From Gammaproteobacteria bacterium (GTDB lineage: Bacteria; Pseudomonadota; Gammaproteobacteria; Granulosicoccales; Granulosicoccaceae): a stretch of 22,376 nt of DNA. Below the pieces are notes generated by a model. That model saw nothing but the letters and a program-made list of their open reading frames with translations. It was not told the DNA's origin and searched no databases. The DNA is taken from assembly GCA_019634245.1 (NCBI GenBank), contig JAHQVR010000158.1, forward strand, positions 1 to 22,376. The letters run 5' to 3'. A program made the position numbers and the translations under genes. Of this stretch, positions 6,928 through 14,660 are shown one piece after another (position 1 is the first letter of the stretch; each line of letters begins with the position of its first letter).

Positions 6928-9105
6928 TTAAAGCGGCTGTAAATTGGCGTAGGAAGCGATAAGCCATTTAGAGCCAGCGTCTTCGAAATTTACTTGTACT
7001 TGAGCTTGCTTGCCCAATCCGCGTTGATCAATGACAACACCAACACCATACTTACCGTGCTGCACCGATTGTCCAATAGAGAGCCCGGTATCACTTTCTT
7101 CGCGAAACCTGGATCCCACTGATGCGGTGTCATAGACCGGGATACTGACATTCATTCGGGGACGAATCTCTTCAAGAAGCTCTGTGGGTAACTCCCCAAT
7201 AAATTTAGAGGGTGGGTTGTATTGACTACGTCCGTGCAGACGGCGCTCTTCTGCCATCGTCAGGTAGAGTTTCTTCTCCGCTCGAGTAATGCCCACATAG
7301 CAGAGCCGACGCTCTTCTTCTAAACGCACAGGATCTTCTGCCGAGCGTTGATGAGGAAATAATCCTTGTTCCATTCCAGCGATAAACACCACCGGAAATT
7401 CTAGTCCTTTCGCAGAGTGCAACGTCATCAGCTGCACACAATTATCATCGGCTTCACCCTGGCCTTCTCCCGCTTCCAGCGCAGCATGAGCTAAGAACTC
7501 ATCAACCGGATTTATCGTCTCGTCGCTAGTATCTTCTATGGAATACACATAAGTTCTAGCTGCGTTGGCCAGTTCTTCGACGTTCTCTACCCGTGACTGG
7601 CCTCTATCAGATTGGTCTTTCTTGAAATGATCGATCAAGCCACTCATCTCAGATACGATATGAACTTGCTGTGGAAGAGATTCTTCTCCAATAGATTCTT
7701 GAATGCTTTCGATTAAGGAAATAAATTTGGCCACCGCTGTCGCTGCTCGCCCCGACAAAGCTTTCTTAGCCACCATCTGCGTTGCAGAGTGCCACATCGA
7801 TACATCATTAGACCGAGCGTAGTCACGAATCAGTCCAACGGTTTTATCACCGATACCACGAGCTGGTTGATTGATAATTCGTTCTAGCGATACATCATCA
7901 TTTTGATGGGTAACGAGACGAAGGTACGCCAGCGTATCTTTTATCTCTGCGCGTTCAAAAAACCGTAAACCACCATAGACACGATAGCTGACATTAGCAG
8001 CGACCAAATATTCTTCTATTACCCGAGACTGGGCATTCGAGCGATACAAAATCGCACAATCAGACCTTTGTCCACCATCACTGATGTAATCGATAATAGT
8101 TTCAACAATGTAGCGAGCTTCATCGGTTTCGTTGTAGGCGTTGTAGAGGGTGATTGGATCTCCATCGCTATCAGCCGTCCAAAGATTCTTACCCAAGCGT
8201 CCCGCGTTGTAATCAATAAGTGCATTGGCGGCATTTAATATATTGCCACTGGATCGGTAGTTTTGTTCCAGTCGAATCACTGAGACGTCTTTAAAATCCT
8301 TATTAAAGTTCAAGATGTTTTCAATACGCGCCCCACGCCAGGCATAGATGGATTGATCATCATCACCAACCGCAAACACAAAATTGGACTCACCCGCCAA
8401 CAGTTTTATCCAGGCGTATTGGATCGCATTCGTATCCTGGAACTCATCTATGAGTAAGTGGGTAAAGCGTTTTTGATAATGAGAGAGCAACCCTTTATGG
8501 TCACGCAGGGTTTCCAAGGCTCGTAACAGCAACTCGGCGAAATCCACAGCCCCTGCTCTGTCACACGCTGTTTGATAGGCGCTGTAGATGCGAATGTATT
8601 GTTGGGTGATGGAATCACCCTGATCATCTATGTGATCCGGTCGACGCCCCTCGTCTTTATGACCATTGATAAACCACTGAACTTGTCGCGGCGGAAAGTG
8701 AGTTTCGTCAAGCTCCAGTGCTCGAATAGTCCGTTTAACTAAACGAAGTTGATCGTCCGAATCAAGAATCTGAAACGCCTGTGGCAGTTTTGCTTCCTGC
8801 CAGTGGGTGCGCAGAAATCGGTGGGCGATGCCGTGGAAGGTTCCGATCCACATAGGTCCCAGTGACATGCCCAGCAAGTGTTCGACGCGCTGGCGCATCT
8901 CTCGGGCAGCTTTATTGGTAAAGGTGACCGCCATGATGCCAAACGGAGATACACCCTCAACCCGGTTAAGCCAGGCGACTCGACTGGTCAGTACCCGAGT
9001 CTTGCCGCTGCCCGCACCGGCCTGTACCAACGCATGGCAAGGAGGCAGCGTAACCGCCTGGTGCTGAGCTTCGTTTAGGGAATCAACTAGGTCAGAAACA
9101 TCCAT
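6928..9105 (-). CDS. uvrD: DNA helicase II UvrD
   Basis: A 725-residue superfamily 1A 3'-5' DNA helicase that removes the incised oligonucleotide in nucleotide excision repair, unwinds in mismatch repair and clears RecA filaments. Motifs in order: Q-motif around NEAQHQAV (11-18), Walker A AGAGSGKT (29-36), FTNKAAREM (62-70), Walker B DEFQDT (220-225), GDDDQSIYAWRG (247-258), then LMTLHSAKGLEFPVVF, EEERRLCYVGITRA and a C-terminal tudor-like segment (VQHGKYGVGVV...). The N-terminus MDVSDLVDSLNEAQ aligns well with E. coli UvrD (720 aa), which separates it from Rep and PcrA and supports the ATG at 9105. A LexA box lies about 70-85 bp upstream, so SOS induction is likely. The transporter gene follows 46 bp downstream. 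Confidence 0.97.
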   Translation of the reverse strand: MDVSDLVDSLNEAQHQAVTLPPCHALVQAGAGSGKTRVLTSRVAWLNRVEGVSPFGIMAVTFTNKAAREMRQRVEHLLGMSLGPMWIGTFHGIAHRFLRTHWQEAKLPQAFQILDSDDQLRLVKRTIRALELDETHFPPRQVQWFINGHKDEGRRPDHIDDQGDSITQQYIRIYSAYQTACDRAGAVDFAELLLRALETLRDHKGLLSHYQKRFTHLLIDEFQDTNAIQYAWIKLLAGESNFVFAVGDDDQSIYAWRGARIENILNFNKDFKDVSVIRLEQNYRSSGNILNAANALIDYNAGRLGKNLWTADSDGDPITLYNAYNETDEARYIVETIIDYISDGGQRSDCAILYRSNAQSRVIEEYLVAANVSYRVYGGLRFFERAEIKDTLAYLRLVTHQNDDVSLERIINQPARGIGDKTVGLIRDYARSNDVSMWHSATQMVAKKALSGRAATAVAKFISLIESIQESIGEESLPQQVHIVSEMSGLIDHFKKDQSDRGQSRVENVEELANAARTYVYSIEDTSDETINPVDEFLAHAALEAGEGQGEADDNCVQLMTLHSAKGLEFPVVFIAGMEQGLFPHQRSAEDPVRLEEERRLCYVGITRAEKKLYLTMAEERRLHGRSQYNPPSKFIGELPTELLEEIRPRMNVSIPVYDTASVGSRFREESDTGLSIGQSVQHGKYGVGVVIDQRGLGKQAQVQVNFEDAGSKWLIASYANLQPL

Positions 9106-9173
9106 ACACCTATGGTATCCAATATTTCAGCACTACGCGGCGCCGATGGACAATGTGTGTGGATTATTCTTAG

Positions 9174-9189
9174 CTGTATGTATATACAG
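9174..9189 (-). promoter_or_regulatory. LexA box and candidate promoter of uvrD
   Basis: CTGTATGTATATACAG is a full CTGT-N8-ACAG SOS box with the alternating T/A centre preferred by LexA, 69 bp before the uvrD ATG. A minus-strand promoter fits over it: TCTACA (9207-9202), 17-bp spacer, TATACA (9184-9179), each 4 of 6 to consensus, so LexA would cover the -10. Box position and uvrD identity agree with known SOS control of uvrD in E. coli. Confidence 0.85.
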
Positions 9190-9255
9190 ATGATTAAATT
9201 GTGTAGATATTCAGCAGATACTCTCGCCTGCTGAACCAAGCAACGGAAAAATCAA

Positions 9256-9567
9256 CTAGCCGCGAGGCGACCAAAGCCCATCAAAGTCATCCAGATCTTC
9301 AGCACGGATACGACCTTTCGCATACAACGTGTTCAGCATATCTTCATCAAGCAATTTCTCATTACCTTCGGCGTCGGTGTATTGCCATTCGCCATAAATC
9401 GCCATCAGAAACAGGGTTTCCAAAATATCGCCAACACGAACCGCTTGCTCCTTGGCAAACTGTTGTAAATCAACGTTCTTCAAAGGCTCCTGCTTTTTTT
9501 CATATTCACCGTAGAGGAAGCTGGAGATACCCTCATCCCACAACGGCTCTGGCATTAACTGTTGCAT
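9256..9567 (-). CDS. Small acidic protein of unknown function
   Basis: A 103-residue soluble, acidic protein that I do not recognise. It starts MQQLMPEPLWDEGISSFLYGEYEK, has a middle with AVRVGDILETLFLMAIYGEWQY and an acidic C-terminal part (LLDEDMLNTLYAKGRIRAEDLDDFDGLWSPRG). There is no signal peptide, membrane segment or metal-binding motif; hydrophobic positions are spaced as in a small helical fold. The ATG at 9567 is strongly supported by GGAGAAGGG directly upstream on the minus strand. Good codon bias and the ribosome binding site speak for a real gene. It lies about 150 bp upstream of uvrD in the same direction, but the LexA box sits between the two, so they are probably separate units. 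Its own upstream region is repeat cluster 2. Confidence 0.7.
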   Translation of the reverse strand: MQQLMPEPLWDEGISSFLYGEYEKKQEPLKNVDLQQFAKEQAVRVGDILETLFLMAIYGEWQYTDAEGNEKLLDEDMLNTLYAKGRIRAEDLDDFDGLWSPRG

Positions 9568-9621
9568 CTGCCCTTCTCCGATTAACTACCCACCTCCGTA
9601 TGCAATCCTCTAGCCAATCTC

Positions 9622-9834
9622 GGGTCGGACCCGGTCATTTCTGGTATAGCAAGACCTACCCATTCACAGATAGGCCCGCTGTGCAATCGGGTCGGACCGG
9701 CGCGAAGCTAATGCGCGAGCCGGACCGACGGATTGACACCGATGAAAGCTAAGGAACGGGGAAACCAACTGGACCAAATCTAACCAGGTCCGACCCGGAT
9801 TTGGAACTGGACCAAAACTAGCCGGGTCCGACCC
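9622..9834. repeat. REP-like repeat cluster 2 (two forward, two reverse copies)
   Basis: Same core and layout as cluster 1: GGGTCGGACC at 9622-9631 and 9689-9698, then GGTCCGACCC at 9787-9796 and 9825-9834. The two reverse copies lie in a 38-bp tandem repeat (units starting AACTGGACCAAA at 9767 and 9805), each of which can pair GGACC with GGTCC. The right edge lies about 13 bp from the stop of the GFA gene, and the flank after the last copy (GAATGTGGGGT) resembles that of cluster 1 (GATTTTGGGGGT). The cluster occupies most of the 279-bp gap between two minus-strand genes. No gene or transposase lies in it. Confidence 0.78.
9691..9729. repeat. Long imperfect hairpin inside repeat cluster 2
   Basis: GTCGGACCGGC (9691-9701) pairs with GCCGGACCGAC (9719-9729) with a single A-A mismatch, and GCG (9702-9704) extends the stem with CGC (9714-9716) across a 2-nt bulge; the loop is about 9 nt. 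The left arm contains the repeat core. A mismatch-bearing stem next to a conserved core is what REP sequences recognised by RAYT-type transposases look like; the link to RAYTs is inference. Confidence 0.6.
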
Positions 9835-9846
9835 GAATGTGGGGTG

Positions 9847-10245
9847 CTAGGGGTTTCGGGGGATCGCTGGGTCGATGGTGTCCCAGGCATGGCCCGATTC
9901 TGAGTGCACCACCATCTGCGGTTTGAAGGCTGACGGATCATCAAGGGAGCCAACATGAAAGACGAGCACATTGGGCATCATGCTGGTAGTTTTATACAGT
10001 GGACTACCACACTGCCCACAGAACGCACTTTCCACCTGGTTACCGGCGTCAGACGTTAGAGCGAAGGTTTGTACGGTCCCAGTAATCGTTGTACTCGTAC
10101 GCTCAACAGCAAATTGTGCGGCATGGCCACTACCGGTGATTCGTTGGCACTGTCGGCATTGGCAGATCACACTAAAGCGAGGAGCTTGAGAGCAAACATA
10201 CTGTATGGCGCCGCACTGGCAGCCACCCGTATAGCTTGAGTCCAC
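9847..10245 (-). CDS. GFA-fold (CENP-V/GFA domain) zinc protein
   Basis: A 132-residue protein with the GFA domain named after glutathione-dependent formaldehyde-activating enzyme. The zinc ligands are all visible: GGCQCGAIQY (about 8-17), CQCRQCQRITGSG (about 29-41) and FCGQCGSPLY (about 95-104). Most GFA proteins have no proven substrate, and the original formaldehyde activity has been questioned, so no reaction is assigned. The start is GTG at 10245 with AGGTAGGG upstream. It begins 8 bp after hflC, so it is probably the third gene of the hflK-hflC unit. Its stop lies about 13 bp from repeat cluster 2. Confidence 0.88.
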   Translation of the reverse strand: MDSSYTGGCQCGAIQYVCSQAPRFSVICQCRQCQRITGSGHAAQFAVERTSTTITGTVQTFALTSDAGNQVESAFCGQCGSPLYKTTSMMPNVLVFHVGSLDDPSAFKPQMVVHSESGHAWDTIDPAIPRNP

Positions 10246-10253
10246 ACCAAGCC

Positions 10254-11222
10254 CTACCTTTCTGGTGTAGGTAGTGGCGACATCGATTTTAAATACTCAA
10301 ACGCTTCACTATCTGTCGACAAAATCAATGTCGTGTTATTGGTGACGACCGATTGGTACATCTCCATGGTTTTGACAAATTCATAGAACGCGCGGGATTC
10401 ATCAGACTGGTTATAAGCGGAGGCATAGATTTCCGTGGCTTTCGCATCGGCCGTACCACGAATTTCTTCCACTGCTCGATAGGCCTCTGAATTGATTTTA
10501 TTGAGTTCCTTTTCACGAAATCCATTTATACGCGCAGCCTCACCTCGACCCTCTGAACGAAAACGCTCCGCTATCTGTCGGCGCTCACTGATCATACGGT
10601 CGTATATTTTGGGTCGAACCGATTCGTTGTAATTTATTCGTTTGAACCGAATATCCATCAGCTCAATGCCAAACACTTCGACCTTTGGCGCTGCCGCACT
10701 AAAAATTTCTTCCTCCACCGCCTGCCGACCTTTGGTGATGGGTACCAAACTTCCGAGCGCCGCCAAGTCTGATTCAGTAAGAGTCGGATCTCGCACTGGT
10801 TGACGGTCTTTCGTCGTGCGCACAATTTCAATCAATTCATGCTTAGCCACTGAATTTCGTGTTTCACTACCCAAAATGTCATCAAGCCGGGATTGCGCAC
10901 TACGCTCATCGCGCAAGCGTAAAAAATACTGAAGCGGATCGACAATACGCCAACGAGCAAACAAATCTACGGCTATATAGAGCTTGTCCTTGGTGGGCAT
11001 ATTGCTCGGCGAGCCATCCCATTCCAATATGCGCTTGTCAATGGGATTGACATCCTGCCAAGGTAATTTAAATTTCAATCCAGCCTCAACAATGGGTTCA
11101 CCGCGAGGCTCACCAAATTGGGTGATAATGACCTGCTCAGTTTCCTTAACCGTGTATGCACTCAGATAAACTATAAACGCTAGAATCGCGAGCACAATAG
11201 CTAAACCGTACCGCATAATCAT
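10254..11222 (-). CDS. hflC: HflC, modulator of FtsH protease
   Basis: A 322-residue SPFH/band-7 protein that forms, with HflK, the large periplasmic cage around FtsH in the inner membrane and modulates its proteolysis. An N-terminal anchor (about residues 6-23, LAIVLAILAFIVYLSAY) leads into TEQVIITQFGEPRGEPIVEAGLKFKLPW, characteristic of HflC, then IDKRILEWDG and an FARWRI/PLQYF segment. The C-terminal third is a long charged helix (ERFRSEGRGEAARINGFREKEL) ending in a hydrophobic FYEFVKTMEMYQS. Length is close to E. coli HflC (334). Its ATG overlaps the hflK stop in ATGA, so the two are coupled; a second ATG two codons on is equally possible. Confidence 0.95.
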   Translation of the reverse strand: MIMRYGLAIVLAILAFIVYLSAYTVKETEQVIITQFGEPRGEPIVEAGLKFKLPWQDVNPIDKRILEWDGSPSNMPTKDKLYIAVDLFARWRIVDPLQYFLRLRDERSAQSRLDDILGSETRNSVAKHELIEIVRTTKDRQPVRDPTLTESDLAALGSLVPITKGRQAVEEEIFSAAAPKVEVFGIELMDIRFKRINYNESVRPKIYDRMISERRQIAERFRSEGRGEAARINGFREKELNKINSEAYRAVEEIRGTADAKATEIYASAYNQSDESRAFYEFVKTMEMYQSVVTNNTTLILSTDSEAFEYLKSMSPLPTPER

Positions 11223-12226
11223 TGTGCACCTCCAAACGACTTTGCAGAGTCTAAATGCATCAAGGGTAGAATCTGTTGCGACTGATCATCCACAATAATT
11301 TTTGAATCCAGCTGCGGTAACACATCTTGCAGTGTTTCGATATAAATACGTCTTTGTGTCACCTCCGGAGCCTTAAGATATTCTGCTAATACAGCATTAA
11401 AGCGCGATACATCACCTTCGGCTTCATTGATTCGTTTTAGACTGTAACCATCAGCTGCCCGTATTCGCTGATCTTTTTCCCCTTCAGCCAACGGCACCAC
11501 ACTGTTGTATTCGCGGCGTGCTTCGTTGATGAGCCGCTCTTTTTCCTGTTGCGCCTGATTCACTTCATTAAACGATTCCTGAACAGGCTGAGGCGGATTG
11601 ATATTTTTTAGTTGCACTTGATCAATGCTGACACCCATGCTGTATTTACCCGTGAGCTCCTGCATTTTTACGAGTGCCTCATTTTCAATTTCTTGCCGGC
11701 CTATCGTAATGACTTCATCAACGGTGCGATCTCCCACCACTTCTCGCATAACCGATTCGGACACATCTCTGAGGGTCTCTCCCGGGTTACGAACGTCAAA
11801 CAGGTATTTCACAGGCTCCGCTATCCGGTACTGCACCACCCACTCCACTAATGCTGCGTTTAAATCGCCAGTCACCATCTGACTTTGCCCCTGAATATCG
11901 CTCCGGGCCTGTGCTTGATTGGTAGCGCCCGGGGTAGCGAATCCAAATTCGAGCTTGAGCTGCCGCTTGACGGGCACAACGATAACTTGATCAACGCCCC
12001 AGGGCCATTTGAAATGTAAACCAGGGTCCACTTGTTTAGTGTGCTTACCAAAGCGTTGAACCAAGCCCAGCGAGTCACTGGGCACCGTATACATGGCTGT
12101 GAATACACTCCAGGCAAAAAACAGCAAACCCAATATGCCCAAGCTGCCAAATAGTTTTGCAAAGGGAAGCTTTATATTGGGTGGACGGGGACGACCGCCG
12201 CTGCCGTTAACCGATGACAACGCCAT
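11219..12226 (-). CDS. hflK: HflK-type modulator of FtsH protease, short form
   Basis: A 335-residue SPFH/band-7 protein, partner of HflC. A short N-terminal segment (about 25 residues, GSGGRPRPPN) precedes one membrane anchor (about 26-46, GSLGILGLLFFAWSVFTAMYT); the band-7 domain follows (LGLVQRFGKHTKQVDPGLHFKWPWGVDQV, LVEWVVQYRI, VGDRTVDEVI), then a helical region with AQQEKERLINEARREYNSVVPLAEGEKDQ and AEYLKAPEVTQRRIYIETLQDVLP, typical of HflK. E. coli HflK (419 aa) has long Gly-rich N- and C-terminal tails that are missing here. The usual hfq-hflX context is also absent; the gene lies downstream of ubiB. It could therefore be a second, divergent HflKC pair of this organism. Confidence 0.9.
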   Translation of the reverse strand: MALSSVNGSGGRPRPPNIKLPFAKLFGSLGILGLLFFAWSVFTAMYTVPSDSLGLVQRFGKHTKQVDPGLHFKWPWGVDQVIVVPVKRQLKLEFGFATPGATNQAQARSDIQGQSQMVTGDLNAALVEWVVQYRIAEPVKYLFDVRNPGETLRDVSESVMREVVGDRTVDEVITIGRQEIENEALVKMQELTGKYSMGVSIDQVQLKNINPPQPVQESFNEVNQAQQEKERLINEARREYNSVVPLAEGEKDQRIRAADGYSLKRINEAEGDVSRFNAVLAEYLKAPEVTQRRIYIETLQDVLPQLDSKIIVDDQSQQILPLMHLDSAKSFGGAQ

Positions 12227-12283
12227 AATCTGATCTCAATTTCCGCATAGGTATTAAGTCAAAGAATAGACGCTAAAGAGGTA

Positions 12284-12304
12284 ATTGAAAGGAGCAGTTT
12301 CAAT
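12284..12304. promoter_or_regulatory. Perfect 7-7-7 dyad upstream of hflK
   Basis: ATTGAAA-GGAGCAG-TTTCAAT is a perfect inverted repeat with a 7-bp centre, about 58 bp before the hflK ATG in the 135-bp gap to ubiB. On the minus strand it is not followed by a T-run, so an operator or 5'-leader hairpin is as likely as a terminator. The TTGAAA within it could serve as a -35, but no good -10 is found 16-18 bp on. Confidence 0.4.
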
Positions 12305-12340
12305 CAGACTGCATCGGCACAACATAAAAGCGGAGATTGG

Positions 12341-12357
12341 CACTCGGACTACGAGTG
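12341..12357 (-). terminator. Hairpin after ubiB, possible end of the operon
   Basis: CACTCG (12341-12346) pairs perfectly with CGAGTG (12352-12357) across a 5-nt loop, 4 nt after the ubiB stop on the minus strand. There is no immediate T-run (CCAATCTCC follows, then TTTTA further on). Position is right for the end of the hslV-ubiB operon, but efficiency cannot be judged. Confidence 0.35.
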
Positions 12358-12361
12358 ATTT

Positions 12362-14023
12362 CTAGCGAAATAGGCCCATCAGCAACAGCACCAGGCCCAC
12401 AAGCCCGAGACCCCAACTGATCCATCCACCCTCGTCACCTGATGACAGTGTCGAAGCCACCGACAACAAAACAGCACTCAACAATAACGTAGAGCCGACA
12501 ATCACTTGTTTTAGCCCAGAATTATTGCTTGAACTTGAAGAGTTCTCACCGTTCGAAGTGCGTTGCACCGTCGCGCTAGAGCTCATCGGATTACGACCTG
12601 TTTGTTGTTGCAAATAGTCGTGCACCAGCAACGGCATGTCGGGAAGCACCGCTAAAACGGCGGGCGCCTGCTGCGCAAATCGTTTAGCGATCAATACTGG
12701 ATCATGGCGCTTCTTCATCCAGGATTGTAAGAAGGGCTTACCCGTTTTCCACAAATCCAGTTCCGGATAGAGCTGACGACCTAGTCCTTCAATATTCATC
12801 AGGGTTTTTTGCAGCAACACGAGTTGTGGTTGAACCTCCATTTCAAATCGTCGAGCGGTGTAAAACAATTGAGTCAGCACAGTTCCAAAGGAAATCTCAG
12901 CCAGTGGCTTATCAAAAATCGGTTCGCAGACCGCCCGAATCGCCGATTCGAATTCACTGACTCTCGTGTGGGGAGGCACCCAACCAGAGTCGACGTGTAG
13001 CTGGGCTACTCGGCGGTAGTCTTTTTCTATAAAGGCCAGTAGGTTCTCGCCAATGTATCGCTGATCTTCATCAGTTAATGAGCCAATGATGCCAAAGTCT
13101 ACAGCGATGTACTGAGGCGCTTTTTTGTGTTCTTCGGAGACAAATATGTTTCCTGGATGCATATCGGCGTGAAAAAAATTATGCTCAAACACCTGCTTAT
13201 AAAATATCTCAACACCAGTTTCCGCCAGTTTTTCCATATCAATACCGACGGCTTTCATCTGCTCAACTTCTCGGATCGAAATACCGTGTATGCGCTCCAA
13301 CACCAGAACATTTCTTCGCGTGTAATCCCAATAAACTTCAGGAACATACAAATTATCAGCATCTTTAAAATTACTGCGCAGCACAACCGCGTTGCTACCT
13401 TCCAATACTAAATCCAATTCATCGTGTATCGTTTTGTCGTACTCAGCAACGACTTCCCGTGGCTTTAGCCGTTTACTGTCTGACAGAAAATAGCGTGCAA
13501 GATCCGCAAGAAGATACATCAACGCAACATCACGATCGATCGTGTCTACGATATTGGGTCGGAGCACTTTAACAACCACATCAGAGCCATCGTGAAGTGT
13601 CGCTGCATGTACTTGTGCGATCGATGCTGATGCCATCGGTTCTTCGGTAAACGACTGGAATAGCGTCTCTACCGATTCTCCCAAAGACTCCTCAATCTCA
13701 AGCCGAGCCTTGCTGCCAGCAAACGGTGGCACTTGGTCTTGTAACAACACCAACTCTGCACCGATATCGGTGGGCAATAGATCCTGGCGTGTAGATAACG
13801 CTTGGCCAAGTTTGACAAATACTGGCCCTAATTCCTCGAGCGCTAATCGAATTCGTTCACCCCTGGGGAGCTTACGGGTGTTATCACTTATCCAGCGAGT
13901 GGGTGAAATCAGAAATAAATATCGAAGCCAGCTTTTTTTTGAACCTTTTAAAAACAGATCGTCAAGCCCATATTTGACGAACACGTTTTGAATAACAAAT
14001 AGGCGTTTTACTTTTGCGATCAC
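12362..14023 (-). CDS. ubiB: UbiB, ubiquinone biosynthesis ATPase/kinase-like protein
   Basis: A 553-residue ABC1/ADCK/UbiB family atypical protein-kinase-like ATPase needed for ubiquinone synthesis, thought to help extract or present lipid intermediates to the Ubi enzymes at the membrane. Visible features: the family KxGQ motif in FVKLGQALSTRQDLLP (KLGQ at 71-74), SIAQVHAA (134-141, the Ala-rich nucleotide loop), VVVKVLRP (149-156, ATP-binding Lys), HADMHPGN catalytic-loop region and AVDFGIIGSL (DFG-type metal site). Two hydrophobic C-terminal segments (VIVGSTLLLSAVLLSVA and WGLGLVGLVLLLMGLF) form the membrane anchor. The start is GTG at 14023, overlapping the ubiJ stop in GTGA. A Ser/Asn-rich stretch (SSATVQRTSNGENSSSSSNN) precedes the anchor. 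It ends the hslV-ubiB run. Confidence 0.97.
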   Translation of the reverse strand: MIAKVKRLFVIQNVFVKYGLDDLFLKGSKKSWLRYLFLISPTRWISDNTRKLPRGERIRLALEELGPVFVKLGQALSTRQDLLPTDIGAELVLLQDQVPPFAGSKARLEIEESLGESVETLFQSFTEEPMASASIAQVHAATLHDGSDVVVKVLRPNIVDTIDRDVALMYLLADLARYFLSDSKRLKPREVVAEYDKTIHDELDLVLEGSNAVVLRSNFKDADNLYVPEVYWDYTRRNVLVLERIHGISIREVEQMKAVGIDMEKLAETGVEIFYKQVFEHNFFHADMHPGNIFVSEEHKKAPQYIAVDFGIIGSLTDEDQRYIGENLLAFIEKDYRRVAQLHVDSGWVPPHTRVSEFESAIRAVCEPIFDKPLAEISFGTVLTQLFYTARRFEMEVQPQLVLLQKTLMNIEGLGRQLYPELDLWKTGKPFLQSWMKKRHDPVLIAKRFAQQAPAVLAVLPDMPLLVHDYLQQQTGRNPMSSSATVQRTSNGENSSSSSNNSGLKQVIVGSTLLLSAVLLSVASTLSSGDEGGWISWGLGLVGLVLLLMGLFR

Positions 14024-14625
14024 TCTAAACGGCTCTGTTCCAACAACTTTATTCGAGCCGCTAACCGCTCGACAGCCGATTCCACCGAATCCACACCACC
14101 AACAAATTCTGCTACTTCAGAGTTGGCAGCTACCCACTGAGCTTCCTCAACGAGATACTCACCAGCATTCGACTCGAAGCTCTTTGAAGTTCGCCCAAGC
14201 CAAGAGCTTAATTCATTTCCCAGTCGACCTGCTTGGTGCGCTATTGAACCACCAACAACAGGGGCTAGTTGGGCTTCAAAATCAATATCGATGTGTGCCA
14301 GGCATTGTTTAAACGCCAACGCCACTCCCATATCGCCATCGATAGTCACTTCTTTACGATACAGTGGAGCACTGTCCTGCCGAATCGCGAGCAGAGAAGC
14401 CAGTGATCCGCTGAGTGTCGTGTCTACCTCACCGTCGAACCCGCGCATCACTACTATTCCAGTCTCCACAAAGCCCAACGTAATAGTGACAGGCGGAAAA
14501 GTAGAACGGATAGATATAACTTTATCCCATACGGGGCTGAGCTCAGTGAGCGTCTGCGGATTCGCTCTTAAGTAGGTATCGATACCTTTTTGCAGAGCGA
14601 TGGAAAGTGGCAGTGGTATTTCCAT
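14020..14625 (-). CDS. ubiJ: UbiJ, SCP2-domain ubiquinone biosynthesis accessory factor
   Basis: A 201-residue protein, assigned as UbiJ because it lies between ubiE and ubiB and has the right size and plan: an N-terminal SCP2 lipid-binding domain (about residues 15-115, with VITLGFVETGIVVMRGFDGEVDTTLSGSLA region and GDMGVALAFKQCLAHIDID) and a C-terminal helical tail (VEEAQWVAANSEVAEFVGGVDSVESAVERLAARIKLLEQ) that may form a coiled coil. UbiJ binds ubiquinone intermediates and, with UbiK, organises the cytoplasmic Ubi complex for the hydroxylation and methylation steps. The stop overlaps the ubiB start by 4 bp; ubiE lies 35 bp upstream. The sequence alone would be only an SCP2-like protein, so the context is a large part of the call. 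Confidence 0.9.
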   Translation of the reverse strand: MEIPLPLSIALQKGIDTYLRANPQTLTELSPVWDKVISIRSTFPPVTITLGFVETGIVVMRGFDGEVDTTLSGSLASLLAIRQDSAPLYRKEVTIDGDMGVALAFKQCLAHIDIDFEAQLAPVVGGSIAHQAGRLGNELSSWLGRTSKSFESNAGEYLVEEAQWVAANSEVAEFVGGVDSVESAVERLAARIKLLEQSRLE

Positions 14626-14660
14626 CTAGTGTCGCGTCAGTTGAAACCCTAGCATCGGCG

